From assembly GCF_029094525.1 (NCBI RefSeq), contig NZ_CP119107.1, forward strand, positions 310,001 to 374,000: a DNA stretch of 64,000 nucleotides. Reading direction: 5' to 3'. A program made the translations under genes and the position numbers. This document shows, in pieces, positions 26,696 through 36,323 of the stretch; the first letter of the stretch is position 1, and every line of letters begins with the position of its first letter. The notes under the pieces were generated by a model. It was not told the DNA's origin. It made no database searches and saw nothing but the letters and a program-made list of their open reading frames with translations. The DNA is from Pullulanibacillus sp. KACC 23026. GTDB taxonomy: Bacteria; Bacillota; Bacilli; Bacillales; Sporolactobacillaceae.

Positions 26696-27568
26696 TTGAT
26701 TTTTGATGAAGCGTATTCAGGTAAGGTATTTATTATGAGCCGGGCGAGTTATGATGACGCTCAGGCGGTTATTTACGGGATGCCGATGGATTATACAGTA
26801 AGCTTTCGGCCAGGCTCTCGTTTTGGTCCGGGACGCATCCGTGAAGCATCAATTGGTTTGGAAGAATATTCTCCCTATATGGACCGCCATTTGGAGGAGG
26901 TTCGCTACCATGACGCCGGGGATATTTTATTTCCGTTTGGTAATGCGGCCAAAAGTCTTGATTTAATTGAAGGGTATATTGATCAGCTTTTAAAAGACGG
27001 CAAGTTTCCTATTGGTCTTGGCGGTGAGCATCTTGTGACCTGGCCAATCATAAAAGCTTTTCATAAAGTGTACCCCGATCTTGTGCTCATTCATATTGAT
27101 GCCCATGCCGACCTAAGAGAGGAATATGAAGGAGAAACGTTATCCCATTCTACACCTGTGCGAAAAGCCTGTAACCTTATGGGGGCAGAAAATGTTTACT
27201 CCTTTGGAATTCGGTCCGGAATGCGCGAGGAATTTGAATTTGCGAAGACGTCGGGCATGACGATGGAGAAATTCGAGGTAGCCGAGCCGCTCAAAAAGCA
27301 TTTGCCTAAGCTTGCTGGGAGGCCAGTCTATGTTACGATTGATATCGATGTGCTGGACCCGGCTCATGCACCTGGAACAGGGACAGCTGAAGCAGGAGGC
27401 ATTACATCCAAAGAATTGCTTGAAGCGATCCAGCTTATTGCTCATTCCGATGTGAAAGTGGTGGGAGCTGACCTGGTAGAAGTGGCGCCTCCTTATGACT
27501 CAGGAGAGCAAACCTCTATCGCTGCCAGCAAGTTTGTCCGTGAATATTTACTTGGTTTTGTAAAATAA
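26696..27568 (+). CDS. speB: Agmatinase
   Basis: SpeB hydrolyses agmatine to putrescine and urea, supplying SpeE. The 290-residue protein has ureohydrolase signatures binding two manganese ions: GLGGEHLVTWP (about residues 107-117), HIDAHADLREEYEG (about 130-143) and VYVTIDIDVLDPAHAPGTGT (about 207-226). Translation from TTG 26696 gives MIFDEAYSGKVFIM, aligned end to end with the 290-residue B. subtilis protein (MRFDEAYSGKVFI), and AGGAGG lies 7 bases upstream, so a TTG start is well supported. Ends in a long structured terminator. Confidence 0.95.
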   Translation: MIFDEAYSGKVFIMSRASYDDAQAVIYGMPMDYTVSFRPGSRFGPGRIREASIGLEEYSPYMDRHLEEVRYHDAGDILFPFGNAAKSLDLIEGYIDQLLKDGKFPIGLGGEHLVTWPIIKAFHKVYPDLVLIHIDAHADLREEYEGETLSHSTPVRKACNLMGAENVYSFGIRSGMREEFEFAKTSGMTMEKFEVAEPLKKHLPKLAGRPVYVTIDIDVLDPAHAPGTGTAEAGGITSKELLEAIQLIAHSDVKVVGADLVEVAPPYDSGEQTSIAASKFVREYLLGFVK

Positions 27569-27596
27569 AGGCTTGTCGGTAAACCGTTAAGAAAAA

Positions 27597-27683
27597 AAGA
27601 GAACCTTTCAAATGCAGGAGCCACTGATGGATCGAAATGCCCATTTTAAGTGGCAATTCTTGAGGGGTTCTCTTTAATTTTTA
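27597..27683 (+). terminator. Large branched terminator after speB
   Basis: Outer arms AAAGAGAACC and GGTTCTCTTT are extended inward by TCAA/TTGA, with an inner GCCACT/AGTGGC hairpin. The stem is followed by AATTTTTATT. Confidence 0.8.
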
Positions 27684-27871
27684 TTCTGTTGGAAGTGCCA
27701 GCAGGGTGTCTTTAAAAAGAGGCCGCTTTTCTCACATGGAAGCTTCAAAAAGTAGGCTTTTAATAGTATTTTCCGCTTAGCTAGTATAAAATATAGTCTA
27801 TATACCCTAAAATCTATTTAGGGTTTGTGACGTTTGGTTGGAATCGGGTAAAAGGGAGGATTTTTGTTGTT

Positions 27872-28462
27872 ATGAAGAAGCATTCGATGGATCGAGCGCT
27901 TCGTTTTATTCTCATCGTCACACTGCTTTCGATTCCCTTAAGTGCCATCTTTGATGGAGCAACACTTTTTATGAACCAAGTCCCTTGGTTTCTTGGTATT
28001 CTAATCGTTATTTTCATTGTCCTATTTGGTGCCTTTTTTGATATGATTGGGGTAGCAGCAGCGGCAGCGGATGAACCGCCTTTTCATGCGATGGCCTCAA
28101 AGAAAATTCACGGGGCCCGCTTTGCTATTAAGATTGTCCGAAATGCAGAGCGCGTGGCTAGTGTATGTAGCGATGTAATCGGCGATATAGCGGGTGTATT
28201 AAGCGGTGCTGTTGCACTAGCTGTGGGTGAATCAATGGCTCATAATTTTGGTGTTGAGGGTTTTCTGGATGAAGTGTTTTCAATTGCCTTAACTGTCATG
28301 GCTACAGCTTTGACAATTGGCGCGAAGGCTTGTGGGAAAACGATTGCCGTTTACTACCCAACCACCATTATTCTTTTTGCTGCCCGTATATCAGGAGATG
28401 TTTTCCAGGCTTTTTCTCGAGAGGGCCAAAAGAAAAAGACCAAGAAACGGACGAATGTATAA
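27872..28462 (+). CDS. Small membrane protein, possibly CNNM/DUF21-like without CBS domains
   Basis: I do not recognise this 196-residue protein with certainty. It has about four hydrophobic segments (residues about 9-28, 35-58, 105-125, 131-165) and a basic C-terminal tail (QKKKTKKRTN). The segment after the second helix, FDMIGVAAAAADEPPFHAMASKKIHGARFAIKIVRNAERVASVCSDVIGDI in shape, resembles the start of the CNNM (DUF21) magnesium-transporter membrane domain, where a small-residue helix is followed by a charged linker. CBS domains of real CorB/CorC proteins are absent. ATG 27872 has AAGGGAGGA 11 bases upstream. It lies between speB and ywiB. Confidence 0.5.
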   Translation: MKKHSMDRALRFILIVTLLSIPLSAIFDGATLFMNQVPWFLGILIVIFIVLFGAFFDMIGVAAAAADEPPFHAMASKKIHGARFAIKIVRNAERVASVCSDVIGDIAGVLSGAVALAVGESMAHNFGVEGFLDEVFSIALTVMATALTIGAKACGKTIAVYYPTTIILFAARISGDVFQAFSREGQKKKTKKRTNV

Positions 28463-28537
28463 AAGCCAAAAATTATGGCAACGGTTTTAAGATAAGCTTA
28501 ACAATTGACGAAGAGCATGAGCGGTGAGGAAGGTATT

Positions 28538-28963
28538 ATGTTAGAAGATATCCAAGTTGCCATTGATTTTACAAGCCGAAGAAAGCATCCGAATGAGCCT
28601 GCAGAAACGATTAGGTCTTCAATGAACGGTCAATTGCAGAAAAAGGGTGCCAGTTTCTATTTGAGCTATGTTGAATCAACTCCGGAATTAGGTCAGATGA
28701 CTCACATGATCAAATTAGCGGATGATCAGGCACTTATTATGCGAAAAGGAACCACTAATATGCGTCTCCCTTTAACTTTGGGAGAAGAAACCACGGGCCA
28801 GTATCAAAGTCCTGTGGGGCCATTTGTGATAGCGGCAACTATGAAAGCTTATGAATTTAACTGGGATGAAAAGACCGGGGATGTGTTAATCACTTATGTT
28901 CTCCATTTGCAAAATGAATTCGCAGGTGAATTCTCACTCCAGTTTAAGTTAAAAGCCATTTAG
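28538..28963 (+). CDS. ywiB: DUF1934 protein YwiB
   Basis: YwiB-family proteins (DUF1934) have a calycin-like beta-barrel fold and no known activity. The 141-residue sequence begins MLEDIQVAIDFTSRRKH and is rich in beta-strand patterns (ASFYLSYVE, ALIMRKGTTNMRLPL, EFNWDEKTGDVLITYVLHLQNE), as expected for a barrel. Start ATG 28538 follows GAGGAAGG. The gene precedes argS as in B. subtilis, where the two are adjacent. No cysteine and no signal peptide; probably cytoplasmic. Confidence 0.85.
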   Translation: MLEDIQVAIDFTSRRKHPNEPAETIRSSMNGQLQKKGASFYLSYVESTPELGQMTHMIKLADDQALIMRKGTTNMRLPLTLGEETTGQYQSPVGPFVIAATMKAYEFNWDEKTGDVLITYVLHLQNEFAGEFSLQFKLKAI

Positions 28964-29198
28964 TGTAAGCTATATATTGGGATTGGCTTGCTCACCATTT
29001 TTTAGACTGTATTCAATAAAATGTGTAAAGAACAAGGCGAAACGCGTTTTCATTCTAATTGGTGGAGATGTGTCTTGTTGTGGGTAAGTCTCAAAACCCA
29101 TTCTTTTAAAAATACAGCTATTACATAAATCACACGAACGCCTACTCGGGATAAACGGGTCGCTTTAAGGTTTGTCAGGAATACAGGAGGAATTTTGG

Positions 29199-30872
29199 AT
29201 GACGACGATCGTCGATAAAGTAAAGCAGCAGCTAAAGCATGAAATAGGACAAGCTGTATTAGCAGCAGGTCTTGCATCAGAGGCAGAGCTCCCAGAGGTT
29301 AATTTGGAGGTGCCAAAGGAAAAATCACACGGAGACTATGCCACCAATATGGCGATGCAGCTCGCCCGCATTGCGAAAAAGGCTCCGAGGCAAATTGCTG
29401 AGGCCATCGTGGCGCATATTAATAGAGAGAAGGCCTACATAGAGCGCATCGAAATTGCCGGGCCAGGCTTTATTAATTTCTATTTGGATACTCGTTTTTT
29501 AACAGCGTTAGTACCAACTGTCCTGCATGAAGGCCATCGTTATGGTGAATTGAATGTGGGTGAAGGAAAGAGCATTCAAATTGAATTTGTTTCAGCCAAT
29601 CCAACCGGAAGTCTTCACTTAGGTCATGCCCGCGGTGCGGCAGTTGGGGATGTCCTGATTCGCGTGTTAAGAAAGGCAGGCTACAAAGCATCTGCTGAGT
29701 ATTATATCAATGATGCAGGGAATCAAATTGATAATCTCGCACGGTCTCTTGAAGCTCGTTATAATCAAGCCTTGGGATTTGAGCAGGAGATGCCGGAGGA
29801 CGGTTATCATGGTCAAGATATTGTTCAATTCGGAAAAGAATTAGCTGAATCAGAAGGGCAATCAATTCGTGAGATGTCTGAGAAAGACCGTCTCCAATAT
29901 CTCCGTGATTTCGGAGTCCAACGTTTGATTCAAGCTATTCGTAAGGACTTGCAGGATTTTCGAGTACCTTTTGATGAGTGGTTTTCGGAAACGAGTCTCT
30001 ATCAATCAGGAGAAATTGATACCGTTTTGGAGAAGTTGAAGGAAGCGGGCCATACCTATGAGGAAGATGGGGCATTGTGGTTCCGTTCCACTGAATTTGG
30101 GGATGACAAGGATCGCGTTCTTGTCAAAAGTGATGGCAGTTATACGTATTTAACGCCTGATATTGCCTATCATCAAAACAAGCTAAACCGCGGTTTTGAC
30201 AAGTTGATTAATGTGTGGGGCGCCGATCACCACGGTTATATTCCGCGCATGAAAGCAGCGATTGAAGCGCTTGGTTATTCCAAAGAGCGCCTAGATGTTG
30301 TTATTATCCAATTGGTAAGTCTGTTCCAAAATGGTGAGAAAGTAAAAATGAGCAAGCGGACAGGCAAAGCGGTCACCCTTCGTGAGCTCATGGAAGAAGT
30401 TGGCATTGACGCGATGCGCTACTTTTTTGCCATGCGAAGTTCGGATAGCCATTTAGATTTTGACATGGATTTAGCGGTATCGAGATCCAATGAAAATCCT
30501 GTGTTCTATGTTCAATATGCTCATGCCCGGATCTGCAGCATGCTGCGCCAAGCGGAAGCCTATTTAACGGACAAGCCTGAAGAACTTAGCTTTTCTCATT
30601 TAACATCAGAGAAGGATATCGATTTGCTTAAGAAAATTGGGGAGTTTCCTGAAGCGGTGGCCGATGCAGCCGAGCGTCTTGCCCCCCAACGGTTAACGCA
30701 ATATGTGTTCGAGCTGGCATCGACACTTCACAGCTTCTATAATGCTGAAAAAGTCATTGACTCAGCGAATGAGGAAAAAACAAAAGAGCGGATCGCCTTA
30801 GTAAAAGCTGTCCAGATTACCTTGCAAAACGGTCTTGAACTGATTGGTGTTTCAGCACCCGAAAAAATGTAA
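29199..30872 (+). CDS. argS: Arginyl-tRNA synthetase
   Basis: ArgS charges tRNA-Arg. The 557-residue class I synthetase shows the N-terminal Add1-type domain, the HIGH signature as [16 protein letters not shown] (about residues 130-145; HLGH), and a KMSK loop as [11 protein letters not shown] (about 383-393). The C-terminal DALR-like anticodon domain starts near residue 435. ATG 29199 lies behind AGGAGG with 9 bases spacing. No T-box or ARG box is seen before argS, in contrast to the arg biosynthesis operon that senses its product. A strong terminator follows. Confidence 0.97.
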   Translation: MTTIVDKVKQQLKHEIGQAVLAAGLASEAELPEVNLEVPKEKSHGDYATNMAMQLARIAKKAPRQIAEAIVAHINREKAYIERIEIAGPGFINFYLDTRFLTALVPTVLHEGHRYGELNVGEGKSIQIEFVSANPTGSLHLGHARGAAVGDVLIRVLRKAGYKASAEYYINDAGNQIDNLARSLEARYNQALGFEQEMPEDGYHGQDIVQFGKELAESEGQSIREMSEKDRLQYLRDFGVQRLIQAIRKDLQDFRVPFDEWFSETSLYQSGEIDTVLEKLKEAGHTYEEDGALWFRSTEFGDDKDRVLVKSDGSYTYLTPDIAYHQNKLNRGFDKLINVWGADHHGYIPRMKAAIEALGYSKERLDVVIIQLVSLFQNGEKVKMSKRTGKAVTLRELMEEVGIDAMRYFFAMRSSDSHLDFDMDLAVSRSNENPVFYVQYAHARICSMLRQAEAYLTDKPEELSFSHLTSEKDIDLLKKIGEFPEAVADAAERLAPQRLTQYVFELASTLHSFYNAEKVIDSANEEKTKERIALVKAVQITLQNGLELIGVSAPEKM

Positions 30873-30883
30873 CGAACGATTCC

Positions 30884-30916
30884 AAACGCCCCTTTCCTAA
30901 TTGGGGCGTTTTTTTC
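30884..30916 (+). terminator. Terminator after argS
   Basis: AAACGCCCC pairs with GGGGCGTTT across a 10-base loop and runs into seven T. Confidence 0.95.
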
Positions 30917-31025
30917 ATGAGAATAAACCTCAAGAATTTGGAAGTCTTGGTAATAAGCTTTTAGGTAGGCTTTGATTCACAGCTTTAGTTCGTGATTAGT
31001 TTAGGTCTTTGCAACAAACACTAAG

Positions 31026-31053
31026 AATGGAGAAGCAATCTCCATTTTTTTAA
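31026..31053 (+). terminator. Terminator-like hairpin directly before the hydrolase gene
   Basis: AATGGAGA pairs with TCTCCATT (loop AGCAA) and is followed by seven T. It ends only about 20 bases before the 31073 start and abuts the ribosome site, so it may act as an attenuator. Confidence 0.65.
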
Positions 31054-31072
31054 TTTATAAGGAGGTGGCACG

Positions 31073-31858
31073 ATGCCAAAGTTTGAAACCACAGATGGAG
31101 TAAAACTTTTTTACGAGTCGGTGGGGGAAGGACAGCCTCTGATTATGATTCACCCCCCTCTAATGGGGCATGTCGTGTTCAAGAACCAAAAAGAATTGGC
31201 TGAGCATTACCGCTTAATTTTTCTTGATTTGCGCGGTCATGGGCATAGTGATCGTCATGTTCAGAATGTATCAGTGCCTCGATTAGTTGAGGACCTGAAT
31301 GAGCTGTTAACTCATTTGAATTTGCAGAAAGCAGCCTTTTTGGGCTATTCAGCGGGAGGAATCATCTGCCAAGCCTTTGCCAGTCATTATCCAGAAAAGG
31401 TATCCGCCTTAATTTTGTCAGGTGGCTTTTTGAAAGTGGATTCTCTCTTGTTGGATCTGGAGTTTAGACTGGGTATGGCGCTCTTAAGATGGAAGCGAAG
31501 AGGGCTGTTGTCTAAAATCATTGCCAAATCCCATAGCCAAAACCCAAGAGAGCAACAGGAGCTTTTTGATTATGGAACAAAGAATGACCCTGGTGTTGTC
31601 GAGGCCATGTACCGTGAACTCAAGAATTATGATGGAACACAAGTGGCCTGGCACTTAGAAAATGTCCCGATCTTGTTGATGTATGGCTCCAAAAGTTATT
31701 TGAAACGCTATTCGCAGCAAATGAAAACGCAAATCGACCATGCCAAACTGGCCTACATTGATAAGGGTAATCACCAATTGCCAACTCTTTTTTCTGGGCC
31801 GTTCAACAAGATCATTGACCAATTTTTGCGGAATGATACAAAAGCTGCTTTACAATAA
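31073..31858 (+). CDS. Alpha/beta hydrolase
   Basis: A 261-residue alpha/beta-hydrolase-fold protein. The oxyanion loop is IHPPLMGH (about residues 25-32), DLRGHGHSDRH is around residue 50, the nucleophile elbow is GYSAGG with Ser about residue 95, and the catalytic His lies in KGNHQLP near residue 240. No signal peptide, so cytoplasmic. Substrate cannot be predicted; such proteins include esterases, lactonases and epoxide hydrolases. AAGGAGGTGGCACG precedes the ATG. It is monocistronic, with a terminator-like hairpin before it and a bidirectional terminator after it. Confidence 0.85.
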   Translation: MPKFETTDGVKLFYESVGEGQPLIMIHPPLMGHVVFKNQKELAEHYRLIFLDLRGHGHSDRHVQNVSVPRLVEDLNELLTHLNLQKAAFLGYSAGGIICQAFASHYPEKVSALILSGGFLKVDSLLLDLEFRLGMALLRWKRRGLLSKIIAKSHSQNPREQQELFDYGTKNDPGVVEAMYRELKNYDGTQVAWHLENVPILLMYGSKSYLKRYSQQMKTQIDHAKLAYIDKGNHQLPTLFSGPFNKIIDQFLRNDTKAALQ

Positions 31859-31864
31859 TACAAA

Positions 31865-31914
31865 AAGGTCGGCTCTCACTAGATTCTCACTGAGAGTCGA
31901 CCTTCCTTTTTTTT
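31865..31914. terminator. Bidirectional terminator between hydrolase and cls
   Basis: AAGGTCG...CTCTC pairs with GAGAG...CGACCTT, followed by TTTTTTTT on the plus strand and preceded by AAAAA, which serves the converging minus-strand gene. Confidence 0.9.
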
Positions 31915-31939
31915 GAGCACTTTCCAAGCGGCCCTTTTC

Positions 31940-33151
31940 CTATATCAAAGGAATAAACGGATAACAAAGAGCGGTTTTGCTTTTTTCAATCCAGGATCGC
32001 TGTTTTAGATCATCTAGTGTGATCTCGATGGCATTCATGAGGTCATCTTTTGTCTCATTTTCAAGTTTCTGAATGAAGGATTCGTCTTCAATAATAGTGT
32101 TCATTTCCAGGTTGAGAAAGAGGCTGCGTTGGTCAAAGTTGGCCGTGCCAAGATAACCTTGTTTCCCATCAATGATGAACACCTTCGCATGGTAGAAGCC
32201 GAGATAATAATGAAAGATCCGGGCCCCATTCTCTAGAAGGGGTTCTAGGTAGTGATAGGAAATGGGCTTAACAATTGGGTGGTCTTTTTTTGCAGGCAGA
32301 AGAATGGTAATGGCAACACCTCTCTTTAGGAGTTGTAACAGAAGCTCCATAACCCGCTGAGTGGGATTGAAGTAGGGAGATCCAATAAAAATACTCTTTT
32401 CTGCTTTTTCAAGCTGTTCAACAAAAAGGTGTTCCAAAGATTTCGTTTCTGGTGTTGCCATAATATGGACAAGTGAGGAGCCTGGCTGCAGCGGTGGGAA
32501 GTAATGGGTGTTCGAAACGATGGGAGCGCCAATCGCCTTTTCCCAATCGCTTATAAAACAGTTTTGGAGGTCTATTACATTTTCGCCGGTAACACGGACG
32601 TGATAATCGCGCCAATGCCCCATATGGCTGTCTCGGCCAATGTATTCATCCCCAACATTAAATCCGCCAAAATAGCCAATGTGACCGTCGATGATGGCAA
32701 GCTTTCGATGGTTGCGGATATTAATGGATTTAAATAAAGATTGCCATTTAGGGCGCTCAGAAAATTGAAGCTCAATCCCTTCTGAACGGATCGATTTTCT
32801 AACAGACCTTGGGAGGCCATGACTGCCAATGGCATCTAACAATAATCGAACCTGAACTCCGGACTGTGCTTTTTCCTTTAAAAGGTTAATGATGGTCTTC
32901 CCAAGCGCATCCCAGCGAAAAATATAAAAAGACAGATGGATATGATCCGTTGCATGGAGAATGTCATGCTGCAGGACATCAAAAAACTGTCGTCCATCGA
33001 TAAAAAGTCTCAAATCACTCCTGCGTTTTGGGGGAGGAGAGGCATGAGGTTTCGGCTTAATTTGAAGAGCCCCCTCAATGAGGAGATAAACGGCAAAAAT
33101 AACCCCGACTAAGAGAACGGTAATTAAAAGGCTGATTAGTCTTATTAACAT
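31940..33151 (-). CDS. Cardiolipin synthase / phospholipase D-like protein (YwiE-like)
   Basis: A 403-residue membrane-anchored phospholipase D superfamily enzyme. One N-terminal membrane segment (about residues 4-27) is followed by two HKD motifs: HRKLAIIDGHIGYFGGFN near residue 190 and HAKVFIIDGKQGYLGTANFD near residue 325. Only one helix, rather than two, precedes the catalytic part, as in YwiE/ClsB-type synthases. Synteny also fits, since ywiE lies near ywiB-argS in B. subtilis. It would join two phosphatidylglycerols to cardiolipin. ATG 33151 has AAAAGGGGAG upstream; the frame extends 26 codons further without a site. Confidence 0.88.
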   Translation of the reverse strand: MLIRLISLLITVLLVGVIFAVYLLIEGALQIKPKPHASPPPKRRSDLRLFIDGRQFFDVLQHDILHATDHIHLSFYIFRWDALGKTIINLLKEKAQSGVQVRLLLDAIGSHGLPRSVRKSIRSEGIELQFSERPKWQSLFKSINIRNHRKLAIIDGHIGYFGGFNVGDEYIGRDSHMGHWRDYHVRVTGENVIDLQNCFISDWEKAIGAPIVSNTHYFPPLQPGSSLVHIMATPETKSLEHLFVEQLEKAEKSIFIGSPYFNPTQRVMELLLQLLKRGVAITILLPAKKDHPIVKPISYHYLEPLLENGARIFHYYLGFYHAKVFIIDGKQGYLGTANFDQRSLFLNLEMNTIIEDESFIQKLENETKDDLMNAIEITLDDLKQRSWIEKSKTALCYPFIPLI

Positions 33152-33240
33152 GAATGAACTCCCCTTTTGTCGTGGTAACAGATGGCGTACTAGTATTAGA
33201 TTATCCGAAAGTAGGCTTAAATAATTCAATCAGGAAAAAG

Positions 33241-33900
33241 GAATCGTCGTTACGCTTAAAAAAGTTAGGTGTAACGAGAATATGCTATGCCCCCAAAAAG
33301 TCCGCCGATTAGAGCCAATAGTGAATCGTCGTTACGCTTAAATAAGTTAGGTGTAACGAGAGTACGCTATGACCCCGAAAAGGCCGCCGATTGGAGCCAA
33401 TAGGGAATCGTCGTTACACAAAAATGAATTAGGCGTAACGAGAATGCGCTATGACTCCCAAAATTCCGCCGATTAGAGCCAATAGTGAATCGTCGTTACG
33501 CTTAAATAAGTTAGGTGTAACGAGAGTACGCTATGACCCCGAAAAGGCCGCCGATTGGAGCCAATAGGGAATCGTCGTTACACAAAAATGAATTAGGCGT
33601 AACGAGAGTACGCTATGACTCCAAAAAGCCCCTCGATTAGAGCCAATAGCGAATCGTCGTTACGCTTAAAAAAGTTAGGCGTAACGAGAGTACGCTATGC
33701 CCCAAAAAGTCCCTCGATTAGAGCCAATAAGGAATCGTCGTTACGCTTAAAAAAGTTAGGCGTAACGAGAATGCGCTATGACTCCAAAAAGCCCCTTGAT
33801 TAGAGCCAATAGTGAATCGTCGTTACGCAAAAATGAATTAGGCGTAACGAGAATGTGCTATTCGCGTTGAAAGGGGTCACTTTGGGAAGTTAGACGTAAC
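33241..33900. repeat. 82-bp tandem repeat, eight copies
   Basis: Units begin GAATCGTCGTTACG at 33241, 33323, 33405, 33487, 33569, 33651, 33732 and 33814. Spacing is 82 bases, once 81; the last unit decays past 33900. Each unit holds TCGTTACGC (or variant), about 13 bases, then GCGTAACGA, an inverted repeat, and a conserved GATTAGAGCCAATAG linker. Units 2-3 and 4-5 are almost identical as pairs, which suggests a 164-bp duplication step. ORFs here are only read-through of the repeat. No promoter or gene is inside. Confidence 0.95.
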
Positions 33901-34051
33901 GAGATTACACTATTCGGGCTCCTAATGGCCGTTCGAAGCTAAGTGTTAAGAGGAGACGCGCTATATTGGGCTGCAAAAACATGTTGTGCCAACAAGAAGT
34001 TAATGGCACGAGCGTTCTGATCTTAGTAATGTGCTGTTTCATAAAAAATAA

Positions 34052-34069
34052 TGAATGAGTATTCACTCA
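34052..34069. promoter_or_regulatory. FadR-type operator
   Basis: TGAATGAGTATTCACTCA is a near-perfect palindrome that fits the B. subtilis FadR consensus TGAATGAMTANTCATTCA with two differences. It overlaps the -35 of the promoter before fadF. FadR represses until long-chain acyl-CoA binds it. Confidence 0.75.
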
Positions 34070-34091
34070 GTTTCATATTCTGTGTTATAAT
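34062..34091 (+). promoter_or_regulatory. Promoter of the fad operon
   Basis: TTCACT (34062-34067), an 18-base spacer, then TATAAT (34086-34091). The -35 lies inside the FadR operator, so bound repressor would block RNA polymerase. Confidence 0.7.
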
Positions 34092-34202
34092 CCATGTAAC
34101 AGAATATTAGTTGATTTCAGTTTTGTGATGGCTTACATTGTAAAGGGTAAGGGTTTTTATGGATCGAGAGATGGTTTGGAGAAATGGAAAGGAGCTGTAG
34201 GG

Positions 34203-36323
34203 ATGATACTGCAACTGGTTAACTGGCTCATTTTTTTAATCGTGTTAGGCTACGGCATTTATTTATTTGTTCATGTTATGAAAACACGTATTGCCTTTAT
34301 TAAATTAGGAAAAAAGGCAGAGTGGGACCAAACTCTTAAAGAGCGCTTGAACGCCTTTCTTATTTATGTGTTTGGTCAGCGAAAGCTGCTTAAGGATAAA
34401 AAGAGTGGGACCATACATGTCATGATGTTTTATGGCTTTATACTGGTTCAATTCGGGGCCATTGATCTTGTCTGGAAGGGGCTCGCACCAGGACATCATT
34501 TGCCGCTCGGACCGGTTTATCCTTATTTTAAGTTTTTTCAAGAAATCGTCACTCTGATGATCATTGTTGCAGTTGTATGGGCGTTTTATCGTCGTTATAT
34601 TGAAAAGCTTGTGCGGCTAAAAAGAGGGTTTAAGGCGGGGCTTGTCCTCTTATTTATCGGCGGTTTGATGTTCTCTGTTTTGATGGCCAATGGACTAGAG
34701 ATGATTTGGCTTGGGGATCATGCCTCTTGGTGGTCGCCGCTCGCTTCAGCAGTCGCTTATATTTTTCAAGGATTGCCCTCTCAAGCGGCTGAAATTGGTT
34801 TCTATATTTTCTGGTGGATGCACTTGTTAGTCCTTTTGAGCTTTGCTGTCTATGTTCCGCAATCTAAGCACGCGCATCTTATTTTCGGACCTGTGAATGT
34901 TTTTCTGGGACGTACCCACAAAGTAGGGCGTTTAAAGTCCATCGATTTTGAAGATGAATCGCAGGAGACTTTTGGTGTCAACCAGATCAACGAATTCCAG
35001 CAAAGTCAGCTTATTGATTTGTATGCTTGCGTTGAATGCGGGCGCTGCACAAACATGTGTCCAGCAACAGGTACCGGAAAAATGCTTTCGCCAATGGACT
35101 TGATCGTCAAATTAAGAGATCATTTAACGCAGTACGGGGCATCGGTTACCTCTCGCACGCCATGGATGCCCGCTTACGCCTTTTCTCATACGACGGCCAA
35201 TCAGCTGGCCAGAAACAGTCAAATGAGTCAGGGGCAACAAGAAGCTGCCGCTGGTCAAGGCGTTCTCATGGATGGGATCATTGGCAATGTCATTACCGAA
35301 GAAGAGATTTGGGCCTGTACGACCTGCCGTAACTGTGAAGATCAGTGTCCAGTGATGAATGAGCATGTGGATAAGATCATTGACCTTCGCCGTTATCTTG
35401 TTCTTACAGAAGGAAAAATGGATGCCGATGCTCAGCGTGCCATTACGAATATTGAGCGCCAAGGCAATCCATGGGGCTTAAGCCGCAAAGAACGTGAAAA
35501 CTGGCGGGAAGGCCGTGATGACATTGAAGTAAGAACGGTTAAGGAAGTTGAAAAAGCAGGGGAAACCTTCGAGTATCTCTTCTGGGTCGGCTCCATGGGG
35601 TCTTATGATAATCGCAGTCAAAAAATTGCTCAGTCTTTGGCTAAGGTGATGAATGAAGCCGGTATTTCCTTTGCCATCCTCGGCAATAAAGAAAAAAATT
35701 CTGGTGATACGCCGCGCCGGATTGGGAATGAATTCCTCTTCCAAGAGCTCGCGCAAAAGAATATTGAAGAATTCAAGAAAAATGGCGTGAAGAAAATCAT
35801 TACAGCAGACCCGCATGCTTACAATACTTTTAAAAATGAATATCCGGACTTTGGTTTAGAAGATGTTGAGGTGTATCACCATACCGAACTGCTAGACAGA
35901 TGGATTAAGGAAGGCAAGATCAAACCAGTTTATCCTGTGAATGAGCGAGTAACTTATCACGATTCCTGTTATCTTGGCCGCTATAATGAGGTCTATGATC
36001 CGCCGCGTGAGATTCTAAAGAGCCTCCCGGGCATTGAATTGGTCGAGATGGAACGCAACCGTGAATCAGCTATGTGCTGCGGTGCAGGCGGCGGGATGAT
36101 GTGGATGGAAGAAAAGGCGGGTCAACGTGTTAACGTGGCACGCACAGAGCAGGCCATTATGGTTAATCCAACCGTCATCAGCAGTGCCTGTCCGTATTGC
36201 TTGACGATGATGAGCGATGGAACGAAAGCGAAGGAAGTAGAGGATCAAATTTCGACTTTTGATATCGTGGAACTCGTCGAACGATCCATAACACCTCCAG
36301 CAAAAGAAGACCAAGCTGTTTAG
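34203..36323 (+). CDS. fadF: Fe-S oxidoreductase FadF, electron acceptor for acyl-CoA dehydrogenation
   Basis: This 706-residue membrane-bound iron-sulfur protein is close in length to B. subtilis FadF (YwjF, about 705). It has five or so N-terminal membrane helices of the NarI/haem b type, then two 4Fe-4S motifs (CVECGRCTNMCPATGTG near residue 275, CTTCRNCEDQCPVMNE near 372). Two CCG domains follow, with HDSCYLGRYNEVYDPPREIL near 585, CCGAGGGMM near 624 and ACPYCLTMM near 660. Such proteins pass electrons from ETF to menaquinone. ATG 34203 lies 8 bases after AAGGAG; the longer frame to 34125 lacks a site. First gene of the fad operon. Confidence 0.93.
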   Translation: MILQLVNWLIFLIVLGYGIYLFVHVMKTRIAFIKLGKKAEWDQTLKERLNAFLIYVFGQRKLLKDKKSGTIHVMMFYGFILVQFGAIDLVWKGLAPGHHLPLGPVYPYFKFFQEIVTLMIIVAVVWAFYRRYIEKLVRLKRGFKAGLVLLFIGGLMFSVLMANGLEMIWLGDHASWWSPLASAVAYIFQGLPSQAAEIGFYIFWWMHLLVLLSFAVYVPQSKHAHLIFGPVNVFLGRTHKVGRLKSIDFEDESQETFGVNQINEFQQSQLIDLYACVECGRCTNMCPATGTGKMLSPMDLIVKLRDHLTQYGASVTSRTPWMPAYAFSHTTANQLARNSQMSQGQQEAAAGQGVLMDGIIGNVITEEEIWACTTCRNCEDQCPVMNEHVDKIIDLRRYLVLTEGKMDADAQRAITNIERQGNPWGLSRKERENWREGRDDIEVRTVKEVEKAGETFEYLFWVGSMGSYDNRSQKIAQSLAKVMNEAGISFAILGNKEKNSGDTPRRIGNEFLFQELAQKNIEEFKKNGVKKIITADPHAYNTFKNEYPDFGLEDVEVYHHTELLDRWIKEGKIKPVYPVNERVTYHDSCYLGRYNEVYDPPREILKSLPGIELVEMERNRESAMCCGAGGGMMWMEEKAGQRVNVARTEQAIMVNPTVISSACPYCLTMMSDGTKAKEVEDQISTFDIVELVERSITPPAKEDQAV

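Noticed and set aside
33615-33803. 62-codon frame in the 82-bp array
   Set aside because: Repeat translation; the period is not a multiple of three, so it is not conserved from unit to unit.
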